Shown here piece after piece: positions 11,468 through 22,734 of a stretch of 64,000 nt of DNA. The position numbers were made by a program, and so were the translations under genes. The number at the start of each line of letters is the position of its first letter. Positions within the stretch are counted from its first letter, which is position 1. Under the pieces are notes generated by a model. The model saw nothing but the letters and a program-made list of their open reading frames with translations. It searched no databases and was not told the DNA's origin. The stretch spans positions 27,993,253 to 28,057,252 of the forward strand of contig CAKAKS010000068.1 of the NCBI GenBank assembly GCA_916700875.1. The letters are read 5' to 3'. This DNA comes from Sebastes aleutianus. Its lineage: Eukaryota > Chordata > Actinopteri > Perciformes > Sebastidae.

Positions 11468-12219
11468 TAGGGCTGTCAGTCGATTAAAATATTTAATTGC
11501 GATTAATCACATGATTGTCCATGATTAATTGCAATTAATCACAAATTAATCACACATTGTCTATCTGTTCAAAATGTACCTTAAAGGGAGATTTGTCAAG
11601 TATTTAATACTCTTATCAACATGGAAGAGGGCAAATATGCCTAATTTATGCAAACATATGTATATATGTATTATTGGTAATCAATTAACAACATAGAGCA
11701 ATAACAAATATTGTCCAGAAACCCTCACAGGTACTGCATTTAGCATAAAAAATATGCTCAAATCATAACATGGCAAACTGAAGCCCAACAGGCAACAACA
11801 GCTGTCAGTGTGTCAGTCTGCTGACTTGACTATGACTTGCATAAAACTGCATGTGATTATCATAAAGTGGGCATGTCTGTAAAGGGGAGACTCGTGGGTA
11901 CCCATAGTACTCATTTTCATTCACATATCTTGAGGTCAGAGGTCAAGGGGCTCTTTGAAAATACCCATGCCAGTTTTTCCTCCTTCCTCCTTTGGAGCAT
12001 TATTTAAACTCCTTCGCGACAAGTTAATATGACATGGTTGGCACCAATAGATTCTTTAGGTCTTCTAATTTCATATGATACCAGCACCTTCAGTCTGGCT
12101 TTAAGAATGAGCCCGCTACAACCTAAAAATCACATGCTGCGTTATGCATTAAATAAATTAGTGGAGTCAAAACAAATTTGCTTTAACGTGTTATTATGAC
12201 GTTAACTTTGACAGCCCTA
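11468..12219. mobile_element. Complete 752-bp TIR element (TAGGGCTGTCA ends)
   Basis: The ends are TAGGGCTGTCAGTCGATTAA and, in reverse complement, TAGGGCTGTCAAAGTTAACG. The first 11 bp are identical, and GATTAA-rich subterminal repeats follow on the left. The termini could be read as TA target dinucleotides, as in Tc1/mariner-type insertion. The 8-bp flanks do not match, which argues against a simple hAT call. There is no transposase frame. A fragment of the same family in the opposite orientation is at 3834-3926. Confidence 0.85.
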
Positions 12220-12311
12220 GTCACATGTAGTCATACAATATGCCACTTCTTGTGTCAGTTAGGAGATAAAGGTTGGCATGGCTTGCTTCAGTTACGGTTA
12301 TCTAATAACCC

Positions 12312-12341
12312 TGTGTGTGTGTGTGCATGTGTGTGTGTGTA
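12312..12341. repeat. TG microsatellite with a CA interruption
   Basis: Two TG tracts are separated by a short interruption. Confidence 0.9.
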
Positions 12342-13274
12342 TAAAGATAGAGCACAATCTGCCATATCCAAAGTCCTGCTCTCTATTTCTATTACTGACA
12401 CAATGGCTGCCTTTCCTGAGGCAATCGCACACCACAGGGACCACATAGATGGAGCCCTGAGGGTTTAGAGACTCTCTCCTTCAATTTTCTCTCACATTCC
12501 ATCTTCACTCCTCCCTACCTCGCAGTAAATGTCCCTTTCTTGTGTAATTATTTTCTTCTCTGGTTGTGGGGTTTTATCGGGAAATGTCAGATCTGCTTCC
12601 GAATGCAGTCCAATAAGGAAGAGGCTTCGGGATGAGATTAGGGGTCCACTGATTGCTCTCTAATTAGACGCTGATTGGAGGTTGATAGAGGACACATAGT
12701 TAAGTTGGATATTATCTTTCGTGTTTCCTGATGTGATGTATCGTTTGTGTCTGCAGTCCAACTCCCTGGTGGATGTTGCTACTTGACAGTGCTGACTGTG
12801 GTTTGACATCTTGATTATGTTACCGCTACAGTATATTTAAGCAGTGATCATTCTCTCTAAGCCACTGAAAGGCTGCTAATACATCTGAAGACATTTGACT
12901 GAGGTGCTAAAGGAAATATGATTTAGGTTTTATACCTTCCAAACCCCTCTACCTCCAACAAAAGTGAGGGTGTATCTAGGCTGCACTCATTAATAAGCAG
13001 CGAGCACATAAGGTCAAACACTAATTGCTCTGTACTTTTGGCAGGGAGTGTATGCGCGTGTGCCGTCGTTCTTTTTGACTGTTCTTCTGCTGACTGGAAA
13101 GATGAAAGGATTAGTATTCAGTCCACAGCCACACATTGCTCCTGCAGTGCTGCATCGATCAAGGTTTCGGTGGTTTAAAGCTGGCAGGATTTCACACAAA
13201 TACAAATTAAAATGTGTGATTGCTAGCATCTGCTAAGGATGTTTTCTTTGCTATCTGTCTATCTGCCTGTCTGT
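12342..13274. other. Unassigned non-coding stretch
   Basis: No repeat end or exon is recognised. A minus-strand open frame (13229 to 13014) contains an internal acceptor-like tract, but its coding value is not supported. Confidence 0.35.
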
Positions 13275-13596
13275 AAGAGTTGCAACAATGAATCATTTAA
13301 TTGATTAGTTGTCAACTATTGAATTAATTGCCAACTATATTGATAATTGCTGAATGGACTTTCTGATTCCAGCTTCTTACATGTGAATATTTTCTGGTTT
13401 CTTTACTCCTCTGTGACAGTAAACTGAATATCTTTGAGTTGTGGACAAAACAACACATTTGAGGGCCTCATCTTGGGCTTTGGGAAACACTGATCGACAT
13501 TTTTCACCATTTTATGAACCAAACAACTAATTGATTATTCAATAAAGAAATCAACAGATTAATCAACAATGAAAATAATTGTTAGTTGCAGCCCTA
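13275..13596 (-). mobile_element. hAT-like MITE (AGGGCTGCAACTAAC ends)
   Basis: The right end reads GTTAGTTGCAGCCCTA and the left end AAGAGTTGCAACAATGAATC, forming a TIR when one is reversed. Subterminal GATTAAT/ATTGATTA words follow on both sides. The flanks CTGTCTGT (13267-13274) and CTGTCTAT (13597-13604) match at 7 of 8 positions, a plausible decayed 8-bp target duplication of the hAT type. Internal sequence includes GGACAAAACAACACATTTG. There is no open frame. Confidence 0.8.
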
Positions 13597-15299
13597 CTGT
13601 CTATATGTCTGCCTATTGACTGCCTGTTCCTTGGCTGTAATGATTGGTGGTTATACTAATATCTTAATGGATTTATACGGGAAAAGACAGCTTGTCCTTG
13701 TTCAGCTTTGACCTGCCTTACATAAAAGTAGTTGTGGACTGTTTTGCAATAGCAAGTCTGGTTATAATTGACATTTTGTATACTTTCACCTCCAAAAAAA
13801 GTAGTTTAAATGTTTAAACAGGGTACTCACAGGTCTGATTTCCCATGTGGCAATGCCATGTGCTCTCAGTTATAAAACCCCATTCTTATATTCATTATGT
13901 TGATAAAAAAAGTGAAATAGGCTACGTTTTTCCAAATAGTATTACCCAGTGCAATTTAATTAAATGTAATTTAAATGAGAAAGGGCTGGTTATTAAGCTC
14001 CGTTTTTGCCGTGACCCTGTATTTCTATAATTCCTCTGTTGAATAAAATGCTGCTAGATGTCCAAACCTTCAAAAATAAAATCCCAGGTTAAAACAAAAA
14101 TGAAATAAAGTCCCTCCTGTTCTTTGAAAGTATTCAGGTTATGAACAGTGAATGTCAGTGACATCAGAGACCACGGAAAACAGGGTGTCCTTGCAGAGCT
14201 GATGAAACAGACATATCACAAAGACTCTCCTAAATTGTGTTGTCACACCCACCAAAACCAAGGTCTCTGTTCCAGCTCACTGTTTACGAGCTGAAACACA
14301 GCTGTGCATGAAAAATGTGACTGGGTGGGGAAGGGCATCCGTGTAAGAGATTTAGCTGGCTGGGATCCATGACCGGTCTCTGTTATCTCTGTTTTTTTAC
14401 CCTTTACAGGCTTACTGTTGTAAAGGTACTCATGCTCCCCTGCATGCGTAAAGTAGCCTCAACCTTCTTACTGTATGACATATCCATTTTTATTTCCATC
14501 TGCCATAGCTGTAAATATGTTTCACGCTAGCGCACATGTTTCTTTAAGACACAAGGATGACTATAAATCATATCGGAGTGAAAACGTGTGACAAACAAAT
14601 ACAAGCCTTCCTCATTTGCCTCATTTGTCTCATTTCATTAATGTTATTCATACATGAAGATTCAGTCACATGAATCATTTATACAATACCTCTAACTTGC
14701 CGCCTTTTGCAGGCTTAACAAATGGAAATTAGCTCCATTCTTTCCAATGTTTCAATTTCATAACAACTTTCTGGTCTGCTTTGCAGCACGCAATGGTAAC
14801 CTTAAATTATCATATAATGTACAATAAAACAAACTGCAGATTATTTTTTAGATCCTCAAGATGGCAAACATCCATTTTTTCCTGTGACAACATTAAACCT
14901 GTCCATGTCTGTAACCAGAGGCAGGGTCTTATTTCTCAGCTGGGTACTTAGTCTTAGAGCAGAAGCAATAGGGTGCCACTCCAAAGGCTGCATTTATAGC
15001 AGTATAGGTTCCAGGCTTTGGCTTAGCCATACTTTACTCATTCACTTTACTTAGGGAACGCTACTCAGTGAGCCTGCAGTCTGGCATATTAATCAGGCAG
15101 CTCCGCAGTGGAGCCATTTCTCCTCTAAATCTAATCACCAAAGGATCCCAGTCTATATCCTTTGGAAAGGCAGAGCCCTGAAACAAATATATGCGCCATT
15201 AAAAAGCACATTATTCTAACAAAATTGGCTTTCGGATCCTCTTTGTGAACGTATATGCTGTAGCCTCGACTCAATATTTGTGTACATCAGTCCGGGGAA
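13597..15299. other. Unassigned non-coding stretch
   Basis: AT-rich sequence in which no repeat end, exon or RNA gene is recognised. Confidence 0.4.
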
Positions 15300-15683
15300 T
15301 TAAAGGTGCTAAATACGGGATTGAGAGCATTTCTATTGCCTTTCAGCGGCTCTCAACATGGTGACAGTGAGCCGCAGCTAACAATGCATAACAATAGCGA
15401 AAGAGCAGACACAGATAACAGGAGCCTCTTCCACACTATCTGTTCAAGTCGGGAATGTTGCGTCCATTATTCCGCCGCGCTGTTCTGTATGAAAGGTATG
15501 TGCACTAAAAGCACATGCGGCCGGCAAGGCAATGTCAACGAAGCAATGAGAAGCTCTTATTACAACACACACAGAGGGACTTCATTCTCTGCTCAGGTAG
15601 ACATTACTCCTCTATGTCTTTACATAGCAAATAGTTGTTGGCTGCTATATTAATGCTTTGAATATTGAATGTAGCACCTTTAA
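15300..15683. mobile_element. TTAA-bounded MITE (AAAGGTGCTA ends), 384 bp
   Basis: The left end is TTAAAGGTGCTAAATACGG. The right end read in reverse is TTAAAGGTGCTACATTCAAT, so the first 12 bp are a perfect inverted repeat. TTAA at both borders suggests piggyBac-type mobilisation. It contains a 115-codon plus-strand frame (15306-15653) that opens at a non-ATG codon inside the TIR and has no transposase motif, so it is not called a gene. Confidence 0.85.
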
Positions 15684-15810
15684 TAGGATGTGTGCAGGAC
15701 AGATGATGTTTTAAGAATGAATGAATTCTGAAACTTTATAATTTTCCCCTGAGTGAAAACAGGAGGAGAACCGCCCCACACTGTTGCTGCAGGAATCCTA
15801 TAGGACACTG

Positions 15811-16190
15811 TTAAAGGAATAGTTCATCCAAAAAATATAAATTATATATAGTACTCACCTCCTTATAGGCTCTCTATGGTAAAGAAGTTATAAAACGTAT
15901 CACAAACTTTCTGAAAATCCCTGTGCGTGCGCCATTATCCACCTGTCCTGTTTCCATTTGTGGGCTCATAGAAAAACAACTAGAGGCAAAGCATAGGAAA
16001 AGCAAAAGTTTTGTTTTGGAAGTTTATAACCTTTTTTTGCTGTCTTTTGTTCAGCCTCCCTCAAAGTCTATTTGCTGCTCTCCTTCACGCCATTGGATAG
16101 GATTCTTATTTTTTTCTTGGACCACAGACAGCATATGGAGGTGAGTATTGTATACAGTTGATATTGTTTTTGGGTAAACTATTCCTTTAA
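15811..16190. mobile_element. TTAA-bounded MITE (AAAGGAATAGTTCA ends), 380 bp
   Basis: The left end is TTAAAGGAATAGTTCATCCA. The right end read in reverse is TTAAAGGAATAGTTTACCCA, a near-perfect 20-bp inverted repeat. This is a well-known teleost terminal sequence. It begins only 127 bp after the previous TTAA-bounded element. A 73-codon frame inside it has no recognisable motif. Confidence 0.9.
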
Positions 16191-17394
16191 CATTAAGCAA
16201 TAATTTATCTTAGTTTTTGCTTAATATGAACAGTGGTTAGTTTCAACACAGTACTGCAGTTCTGTCAGTCAAGACAGATGCTAGATGCTTTCACTCATGA
16301 TCACCTGTCCACTGCCGTCTACCGTTAAAGCTAGAGGATTTCTTTTATGATGTAGTTTTGAAGAATCCTGATTCATGAGCGAGCCAGTATGTGAAAACCA
16401 ACAATGTTGAATTCCCCAGCGTGAGGTTGGATGCTGGCAGTAGTCACAGTATGCTCCTTTCTCCAGAGCTGTGGGGAGGATGGCATGAAGGGAGGGAACA
16501 ATTACAGAAATGGAAAAAAAACAACATGTTTGCAAAAAATTGAGTGAGGCTCCAATTTATTTGAGACCTTTAAGGTGTTGAAACCGTATTCTGAAACAAA
16601 CTTTCATTGCACAAAAAGACTGAAATAGACCCCGAAGCAGACTGCGCCACGGCAGCCTGATAAGCTGCACAGACCGACTGAAACTCTCAGGAGTGAGCCT
16701 CGGCTCAGAGGGTTCAGCCTGGAAGAGCTGAGAAGTTTGATACGCTCTATTGACTCCACTCTGGCTAAATGGAAGAAATTGATCTCCAAGGTGTCATTCA
16801 GAGATTGTGTGTGAGCAGCCCGATAGCACTGTCGCTGTGGACCCATCTGGCCTTTGAGAACCCAGCAGGTAGCCTCTTGCAGAGCCTGCAGTAGAACTGC
16901 TCAGACTTAACGCTGTGGTAATCCTTGGGAATGTTTAATGTCATGAAATTACCATCAATGGCTCCACAGGGCGCTCGGATTTAGAATTTTTACCATCAGC
17001 CCACGTTTCCAAAGTTGACACAGTGGTAGTTAAATTGTTGAGAAGTCATTGTTCTGTGTAAATACTCCATTTATTGTATTATAATTATTCCACAAATGGT
17101 TAATCATACAGTATTTGAGCTCAAATTTTCTTCTCAAGTTTTTCTCAAATTTCTTTTGGATTTCTTCTTTCTGTTCCACGAGCATATAAACACACTCATA
17201 CTGTATACGTCACAGACACACACGTTGGTAGTATAACACCCAAGCAGTACATTCTGCTATTTCAGACTTGTGCAAATACATTTTTTAAAGATAACTTAAG
17301 GCATAAGTTTTACTGTGTGAGAATATGTTTTGGCTCTTTCTTGTATTGGATTTGGCTCGCTCTGTAGGTGGCAAACAAACAAAATGCATTGAGA
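16191..17394. other. Unassigned stretch with several open frames
   Basis: No repeat is recognised. At 16629-16815 the plus strand is open with an amphipathic segment (SLEELRSLIRSIDSTLAKWK). An overlapping frame starts at an ATG near 16769 (MEEIDLQGVIQRLC) and stays open past an AG|GTAGCC near 16871. A minus-strand frame at 16535-16281 follows a good acceptor-like tract. They contradict each other in strand and frame, so I do not call an exon, but this is the region where gene prediction should be tried first. Confidence 0.35.
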
Positions 17395-17740
17395 GGGGAA
17401 TCCAGAATGTACCATGGTGTTGCAGGCAGTTAGGCTATATGTTCACTATGTTAGTTTAGTGTATTAGGATGCTAGTAGCACTAACAAAAAGAGCTGAGGC
17501 TCACTTTGACCAGCTAGTGGTGCTAGATGGAAAGTCAGGGGTTCAACAGAGTCATTATGATCCATCCTCTGGTAACTAATCCAGCTAATAGTTGTCAAGA
17601 CATTTCACAAAAAATAAAAATTTCAATCAGCTGGTGTCACTAGAGGTAAAGTCACAGGATCACCCAAGTCAGTAGGATTCATCGATCTGCACTGAATTTA
17701 ATAGCAATCCGTGGTTGTTGGGATATTTCCAACCCGATAT
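17395..17740 (-). repeat. Degenerate 'ATTGGATGGATT' dispersed repeat, minus copy
   Basis: In reverse complement it shows the sequence of motifs seen at 47061-47590: a 'CAACTATT.GATGGATT' motif, 'TGACTTTCC.TCTAGC.CCA', then 'AGCTGGTCAAA' and 'ACACTAAACTAA'. This family consists of loosely tandem units of roughly 100 bp and is widespread in fish. It is non-coding and its class is uncertain. Confidence 0.6.
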
Positions 17741-17819
17741 TACGCCAAAGCATGTAATAGACCCGCCTGTCCACCAGAGGACTGTGTGTCAGTGTCGCCT
17801 TTTGCCTTGCGGAGACTGT

Positions 17820-18040
17820 ATGAATGTGCAGTACCAGCAAGGGGCAACAAAACCACTTAACGTTACTTAGGTTAAAGGAAAACGTCATGGTTGAGATTAA
17901 AATAATAACGTAAACTAAGTAAAACAGGTACGGAAACAACATAACGTCAGTACGGAAAACACGGTCTCGAACACGGGTCTCCTGGTTGAAAGTGTCGTAT
18001 TTGTTGGGCCCATCTGCCTCCACACCCGCCCACCCACAAT
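17820..18040 (-). repeat. tRNA-like-box dispersed repeat, full-length-looking copy
   Basis: Read in reverse, a tRNA-like block (CCAGGAGACCCGTGTTCGAG, at about 17969-17984 and just inward) is followed by the common body ending in GTTTTGTTGCCCC near 17840. The GTGTTCGAGACC word resembles a pol III B box (GGTTCGANNCC). Other copies are at 22.5, 52.7 and 62.2 kb, with body-only fragments elsewhere. A tRNA-derived SINE origin is an inference. The 125-codon minus frame across this repeat is not a gene. Confidence 0.6.
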
Positions 18041-19695
18041 AAGTGCTTTTTCTCACTTAATATACTGTGCTATGTAACTAGCTCTGAAGTTAGACTTCCG
18101 TTACTACATAACATGTAACAAACGTCATGTGGCTACCAAAAAACACTTCACCTTTATGCACTCGTGTAATATTCACGTCTCGGCGGCACAAAACGTGACA
18201 CTGACACACTTTCTTCTGGTGGACAGATTGTGTCTATAACATGCTTTCCCGTGAGACTGGGCTTGATATTTTCAGTGTGGACAAAAGTGGTGGGCCAACC
18301 GGCGGGTGTTTCCATCCCTGGAGCCATGCTGCCACAGTAGCATGACTAAAAAGTAACACGATTGGGATTCCTGTAGCAGTCACATCACAATGTTGCTGTT
18401 GCGAGCTCAGCTCCTGTAAGGATGCTATAGCTTAGCTTCTCCGTTGCTAAGAAACAAAATTGTCTTTATGGCTTCTTCAAATGACACTGACAGGATGTGT
18501 ATTGTTGACAAGTTTATAACCTCAGTGGTAGCATTGTTTCCCCCTCTCTCTCTCCCTCCCTGTCTCTCTCCGTGTGTGTCTCTGTTTCAGTCTGTTGAAT
18601 ACTGATACATGCTCTGGACTCATTAGTGCTTCCTCTTTTATGAAATGGGGCCTCTCAAAAGCTTTTCTACATAATACAACCCTCTCTAGTGACTGTTCTG
18701 CTCTGTGGTAAAGTCTCTGCATGTTACTAACTCACAAAGGAAGATAGCTCAGTCAACTAAAGCAGGATTATGTGGCTAAATTAGCATTTTTAAGTAAGGG
18801 AAGAACGGCAGTTTCAGCTAATGTTCTTTCAATGGTTGCCGCTTAAAAATCTCATTAGTGCTCATTATTGTCCTCTTGAAATGAGTGTCCTTATGATAAT
18901 GAGCTTATGAGTTTAAAGTGCTCGGGGCTCGGCTGGGCCTGGACTCTTTTTTTTTTATTTTTCCGTTGTTGTTGTTGTTTCCTGAATCCCACTATGGCTT
19001 CCCTCTGGTTTAGGATCATGCATTATTGTGTCTGTGTTTAAGCTCAGACTGCTCTACCACAGTGCTTGTTTTTTTTCTTTTAGGAAAACAAAAAGTAGTG
19101 ATGACTCTGCATTTTAATACTGCAATAGTAATGGGGCAGAATTAATCCTACATTGTATATGCTTCAAGAACATGTCTTGTTTTCCTAGCCATAATTACAA
19201 AGAAAGAAAAAAAGAAAGAAAAAAAACCCCTGTATAATCAGTGTCTCTGTTGTCAAAATGCAATCTAAATGGTAATTGTTTACCCTATCTCAAACAAAAG
19301 CAACACCTCAAACTCAACACAAAAGCATAGTGTTTCATTCAGTCACATTCTCCACAGAGTGCTTGTGTTTCAAGCTCTGGAGAAACGCTGCGTTGTCACT
19401 GAATAACACAATGTTTTTGCTCCATTGATCTCAAGCAGTGTACTTCCACTGTCTGACATGGTTATGTTCAGCTTTGGCTGCAGTAATCCCTGTATTTACA
19501 AAGCCATTGTCATGTTGAGAGCTTTGCTCTGTTCAAGACCACTGAGCGGTTGACTTAAGCCTGTATTGACTCTACAGTGAAATTATTTTTTTTTTTTCTT
19601 TTCTCACAAAGTGTCTTGTGATATTTAGCTGCTACAGCTAATCTACACATAATCACTCATGCTTTGAATGAACTCGACATTAATAACACGTTTTT
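18041..19695. other. Unassigned stretch with simple repeats
   Basis: It holds a pyrimidine tract (18541-18594), a short GTT run near 18966, an A/G-rich tract (19200-19227) and a T run near 19587. No exon or TIR element is recognised. The part around 18830-18920 (repeated ATTAGTGCTCATTAT and ATGATAATGAGC words) might be a conserved regulatory segment, but nothing here proves it. Confidence 0.4.
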
Positions 19696-20166
19696 CAGGC
19701 TGATCTCATACACCGTTCTTAGCTATAAGAAACTCAAAGTTGATTTATTTGTCATGTAACTGACGTACTTAAGTAACGCCAATTCCGGAGTTATTTTAAG
19801 CCAAACCACAATCCTTTCCTTAACCTAACTAGGTAGTTTTGTTGCCTTATCCTAACCAAGTTGATCTTTTCATAAACCTAAGTAGTTTTAGTTTGCCTAA
19901 TCCTAACCAAGTTTATCTTTTCCTAAACCTAACTAAGTAGTTTTGTTGCCTAAACCTAACCAATTTGATCTTTTCCAAAGCCTAACTAAGTAGCTATGTT
20001 GTCTAAACATAAGAAAGTTGTTTCTTGTGAAGACAAAAGTATATTTTGAAAATACTGTATGCATGTAACGAGCGGGAATTGACATATGTTGCTGGACATT
20101 CGTAGGAAAACGAACAAATTATTTCTTCATAAGATATCATACGAACTATCGTATGAGAATACATTG
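19696..20166 (+). mobile_element. Composite TIR-like element, copy 1 of an inverted pair
   Basis: The left end CAGGCTGATCTCATACACC and the right end (reverse complement CAATGTATTCTCATACGAT) share TCTCATAC in inverted orientation. Most of the interior is the repeat body: at least three degenerate rounds of CCTAACTAAGTAGTTTTGTTG alternating with a CCAA.TTGATCTTTTCC motif. The other copy (22282-22734) lies 2.1 kb away in opposite orientation and retains the tRNA-like block that this copy lacks. It is non-coding. Confidence 0.7.
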
Positions 20167-21282
20167 CTATTGTTTTATTCTCTCACATGCACAACACAAA
20201 AGCTCTGTGGTTGGTCTTGCCGAAAAGCACCTTGGGAGTCGTAGTTAATGGTACACTGGCTTGAGCCTTTGACTTTTTTTTTTATCAAAGAACCACTTAA
20301 TTTCTAAAACAGTTGCTCATCTTTTGTTCTGATTTATTGAACAAGGAGAGTTTCATGTTGATCCAAAACCTTAAAAATGCTCCAACTGTGAGGTACATAA
20401 TATTGTCTGGGAAAAATCAATGGGAGTTTTTACTTCCAGAACCAAGGGAGCCATGAGATAAACTCTATAACTGGAATACCAAATGAACGGATATATATCT
20501 GTCTCAAGAATACATATCTCCCATTGATTCATTAAATGCTGAATTTATTACTCAATACATAGTCATCGGTGCATTCAAAATAAATATGTTCAAGCACATA
20601 TTGCAATCAGCATGTTTTGTTCCCCTCTGGCCTCCTACATCTGTACCTATGATGCAGAGCCTGAAGTGATCTGATTTTTGATTGGGGTCTTACGGAGCCT
20701 ACACCTCTGTTGATAACATAATTAAATTGTGCTTCACTGACTGACAGCTCCATTCCGTAGCTTCATTCTTAGTATTCACAATATCTTGTTTATCTAAAAC
20801 CTAATATGGAATATCAAGTGTCTGACATCATTGCGGTTTCTTCATTAACCAAAACATGACAACTAATTATACCGAAGCTGTTGTTTGTAATGACACATCC
20901 CTCAGGGTTTAATTTGTTCTGAAAATCATCAGTGTAATATTAGAGCAATGTCAATGGCGGTCAAAGCATCTATTTGCTAACATGACGTATCGCTGCTAAC
21001 TCCTGATGTTGTTTCACAGTAATGGATTCACTGTGTCATTTAATGAACGGAGTAACTTTTCAATATCAGCTGTATGACAAGTGTGTTTCTTGCTGTTCAC
21101 TGTGACTGTGGATCATTAGCTGCTATGTTCCGTGGGTAGTGGCACACTGACGTAGAGCTCAGTAGATTGATGGTCTCTGTGGTCTCTTCTAAAGCGGGGT
21201 TTCATACGAGCTGACAGTTCACAACCTGACTTCCACATGTCCATTTCTGCAGTCTTCATGCTGTCAATTATCTCTCTCTCTT

Positions 21283-21313
<31 letters not shown>

Positions 21314-22281
21314 TGCAGTACTCACCCTTGAGGTTATTCGGTGGCCTGGATGTGAGTGACAGGTAAGAAATGTACAATAATAACCCAAGCTCTGCTTTCA
21401 TCCCCAAAGGACCTTTATCTCAGATGAACAGTTTTACTGATACCATCAGGTACATTTTCTGAATAACCTGAATAACACATTATGAAGTCTGGACTCTGAA
21501 TCTATAGTTTTTCCCTTTTATGTATTTCTTTTATGTTCGGCTGTGCTTCCACCTGTGTGCATACTAATCACCTTGAAACAGTAATTATCTGAAATACAAA
21601 AGTTTGCTCTTCAAGGCACATCATTCATCGGCAACAAAACTTTTTACATCCTCATTAAAACGGCAATGAGAAATATCATTAAGGTCATTAAACACTGAGC
21701 CAAACACACATACAGCAAGCATGTATGCTTGCACACACAGTCAACCTCATATGCATGCACATTATAGTACATACGCACACTTGACATCACACATCCTCAC
21801 TAGGGCTTCAGCTATGGGAATACCGCAGCTAACTTGGCATAATGAATTAATATCAAACACAGCTTTATCCAGCCTGTGCAGCCTCACAGCTCCAGAGCTC
21901 CAACAAACTCTTCATCTTTAATGGGTCCCATGTTATCAGCATTAGCACGGCTGACCGCCCTTAGCACAACATGATTCATCTTGGCATTGTTTTCAACACT
22001 GATTAACTGGGTTAAGGTCCAAATAACAATACACAGGTATCGCACAAAGTTCTGTAAAGAAATGATTAAACAGGACTTTTAAGGACGTAATCACACTGCC
22101 AAGCACTGTTGGCAAAGGTTGATTCATATTGACATAGCAGTACTGGTCAATTCCCATATCAGTGTTTCCCATATCTTCACTCTGTGCTGCTTTAGAATTA
22201 TGAGCACCGCTGATGAAAATTTAATTTGATTCATTAATATGCTCTCCTCGTGTTTCACTGAGTGCTGAGTTTGGCCTCTTC
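20167..22281. other. Spacer between the inverted elements; unassigned
   Basis: It contains the CA microsatellite at 21286-21313. Otherwise no repeat end, exon or RNA gene is recognised. A minus-strand frame across 21388-21116 runs through the microsatellite and is not supported. Confidence 0.4.
21286..21313. repeat. CA microsatellite, 14 units
   Basis: A perfect CA run, preceded by a short CT run. Confidence 0.95.
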
Positions 22282-22734
22282 CAACGTATTCTCATACAAC
22301 CGTTCGTATGGTATCTTACAAAAAGTTATTCCTCATCTTTTCTGTTTTCCTACGAATGCCCAGCATAAATTTCCGCTCCAGTCTTTTCAAAATAAACTCT
22401 CGTCTTCACAGGAAACAACTTGGTTAGGTTTAGGCAACAAAATTGCTTCATTTTAGGAAAAGATCGCGAAAGTGGCGTATCTTAAGTACAGAAGTTAGGT
22501 GACAGATAAATCAATGTTGACTTCTGGTTTCACACAGGGCACGAACACCGGTCTCCTGGAGTTTTTATGACCCGACCACCTGACCTCCTCCCAACGCAGC
22601 GTTTGCGGCTCTTTATACTTGTTCACAATTACGTGGATTACATATGAATTGATTTCGTGGGATATATACGAATTACAGTGCATATACTTTTTGTAGGTAT
22701 ACAGAAGCTACGAACAGTGTATGAAAACAGCCTG
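22282..22734 (-). mobile_element. Composite TIR-like element, copy 2 of an inverted pair
   Basis: Read on the minus strand it begins with GAGGCAGGCTGTTTTCATAC and ends in GTATGAGAATACGTTGG, like 19696-20166. Shared interior words include TTTTCCTACGAATG (22347-22360) and CTCGTCTTCACAGGAAACAA. It also carries the tRNA-like block (reverse complement TCCAGGAGACCGGTGTTCGT, 22541-22560). There is no long open frame. Confidence 0.7.

Noticed and set aside
15306..15653. 115-codon frame inside a TTAA-bounded MITE as a possible transposase or antimicrobial peptide
   Set aside because: It begins inside the terminal repeat without ATG, and the cysteines are not in any recognisable pattern.
17679..18056. 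125-codon minus-strand open frame
   Set aside because: It spans two dispersed repeats (17395-17740 and 17820-18040), so the frame is a by-product of repeat sequence.
21116..21388. 90-codon minus-strand frame with a charged C-terminal part
   Set aside because: It runs through the CA microsatellite, giving a CVCVCV run, and has no conserved motif.
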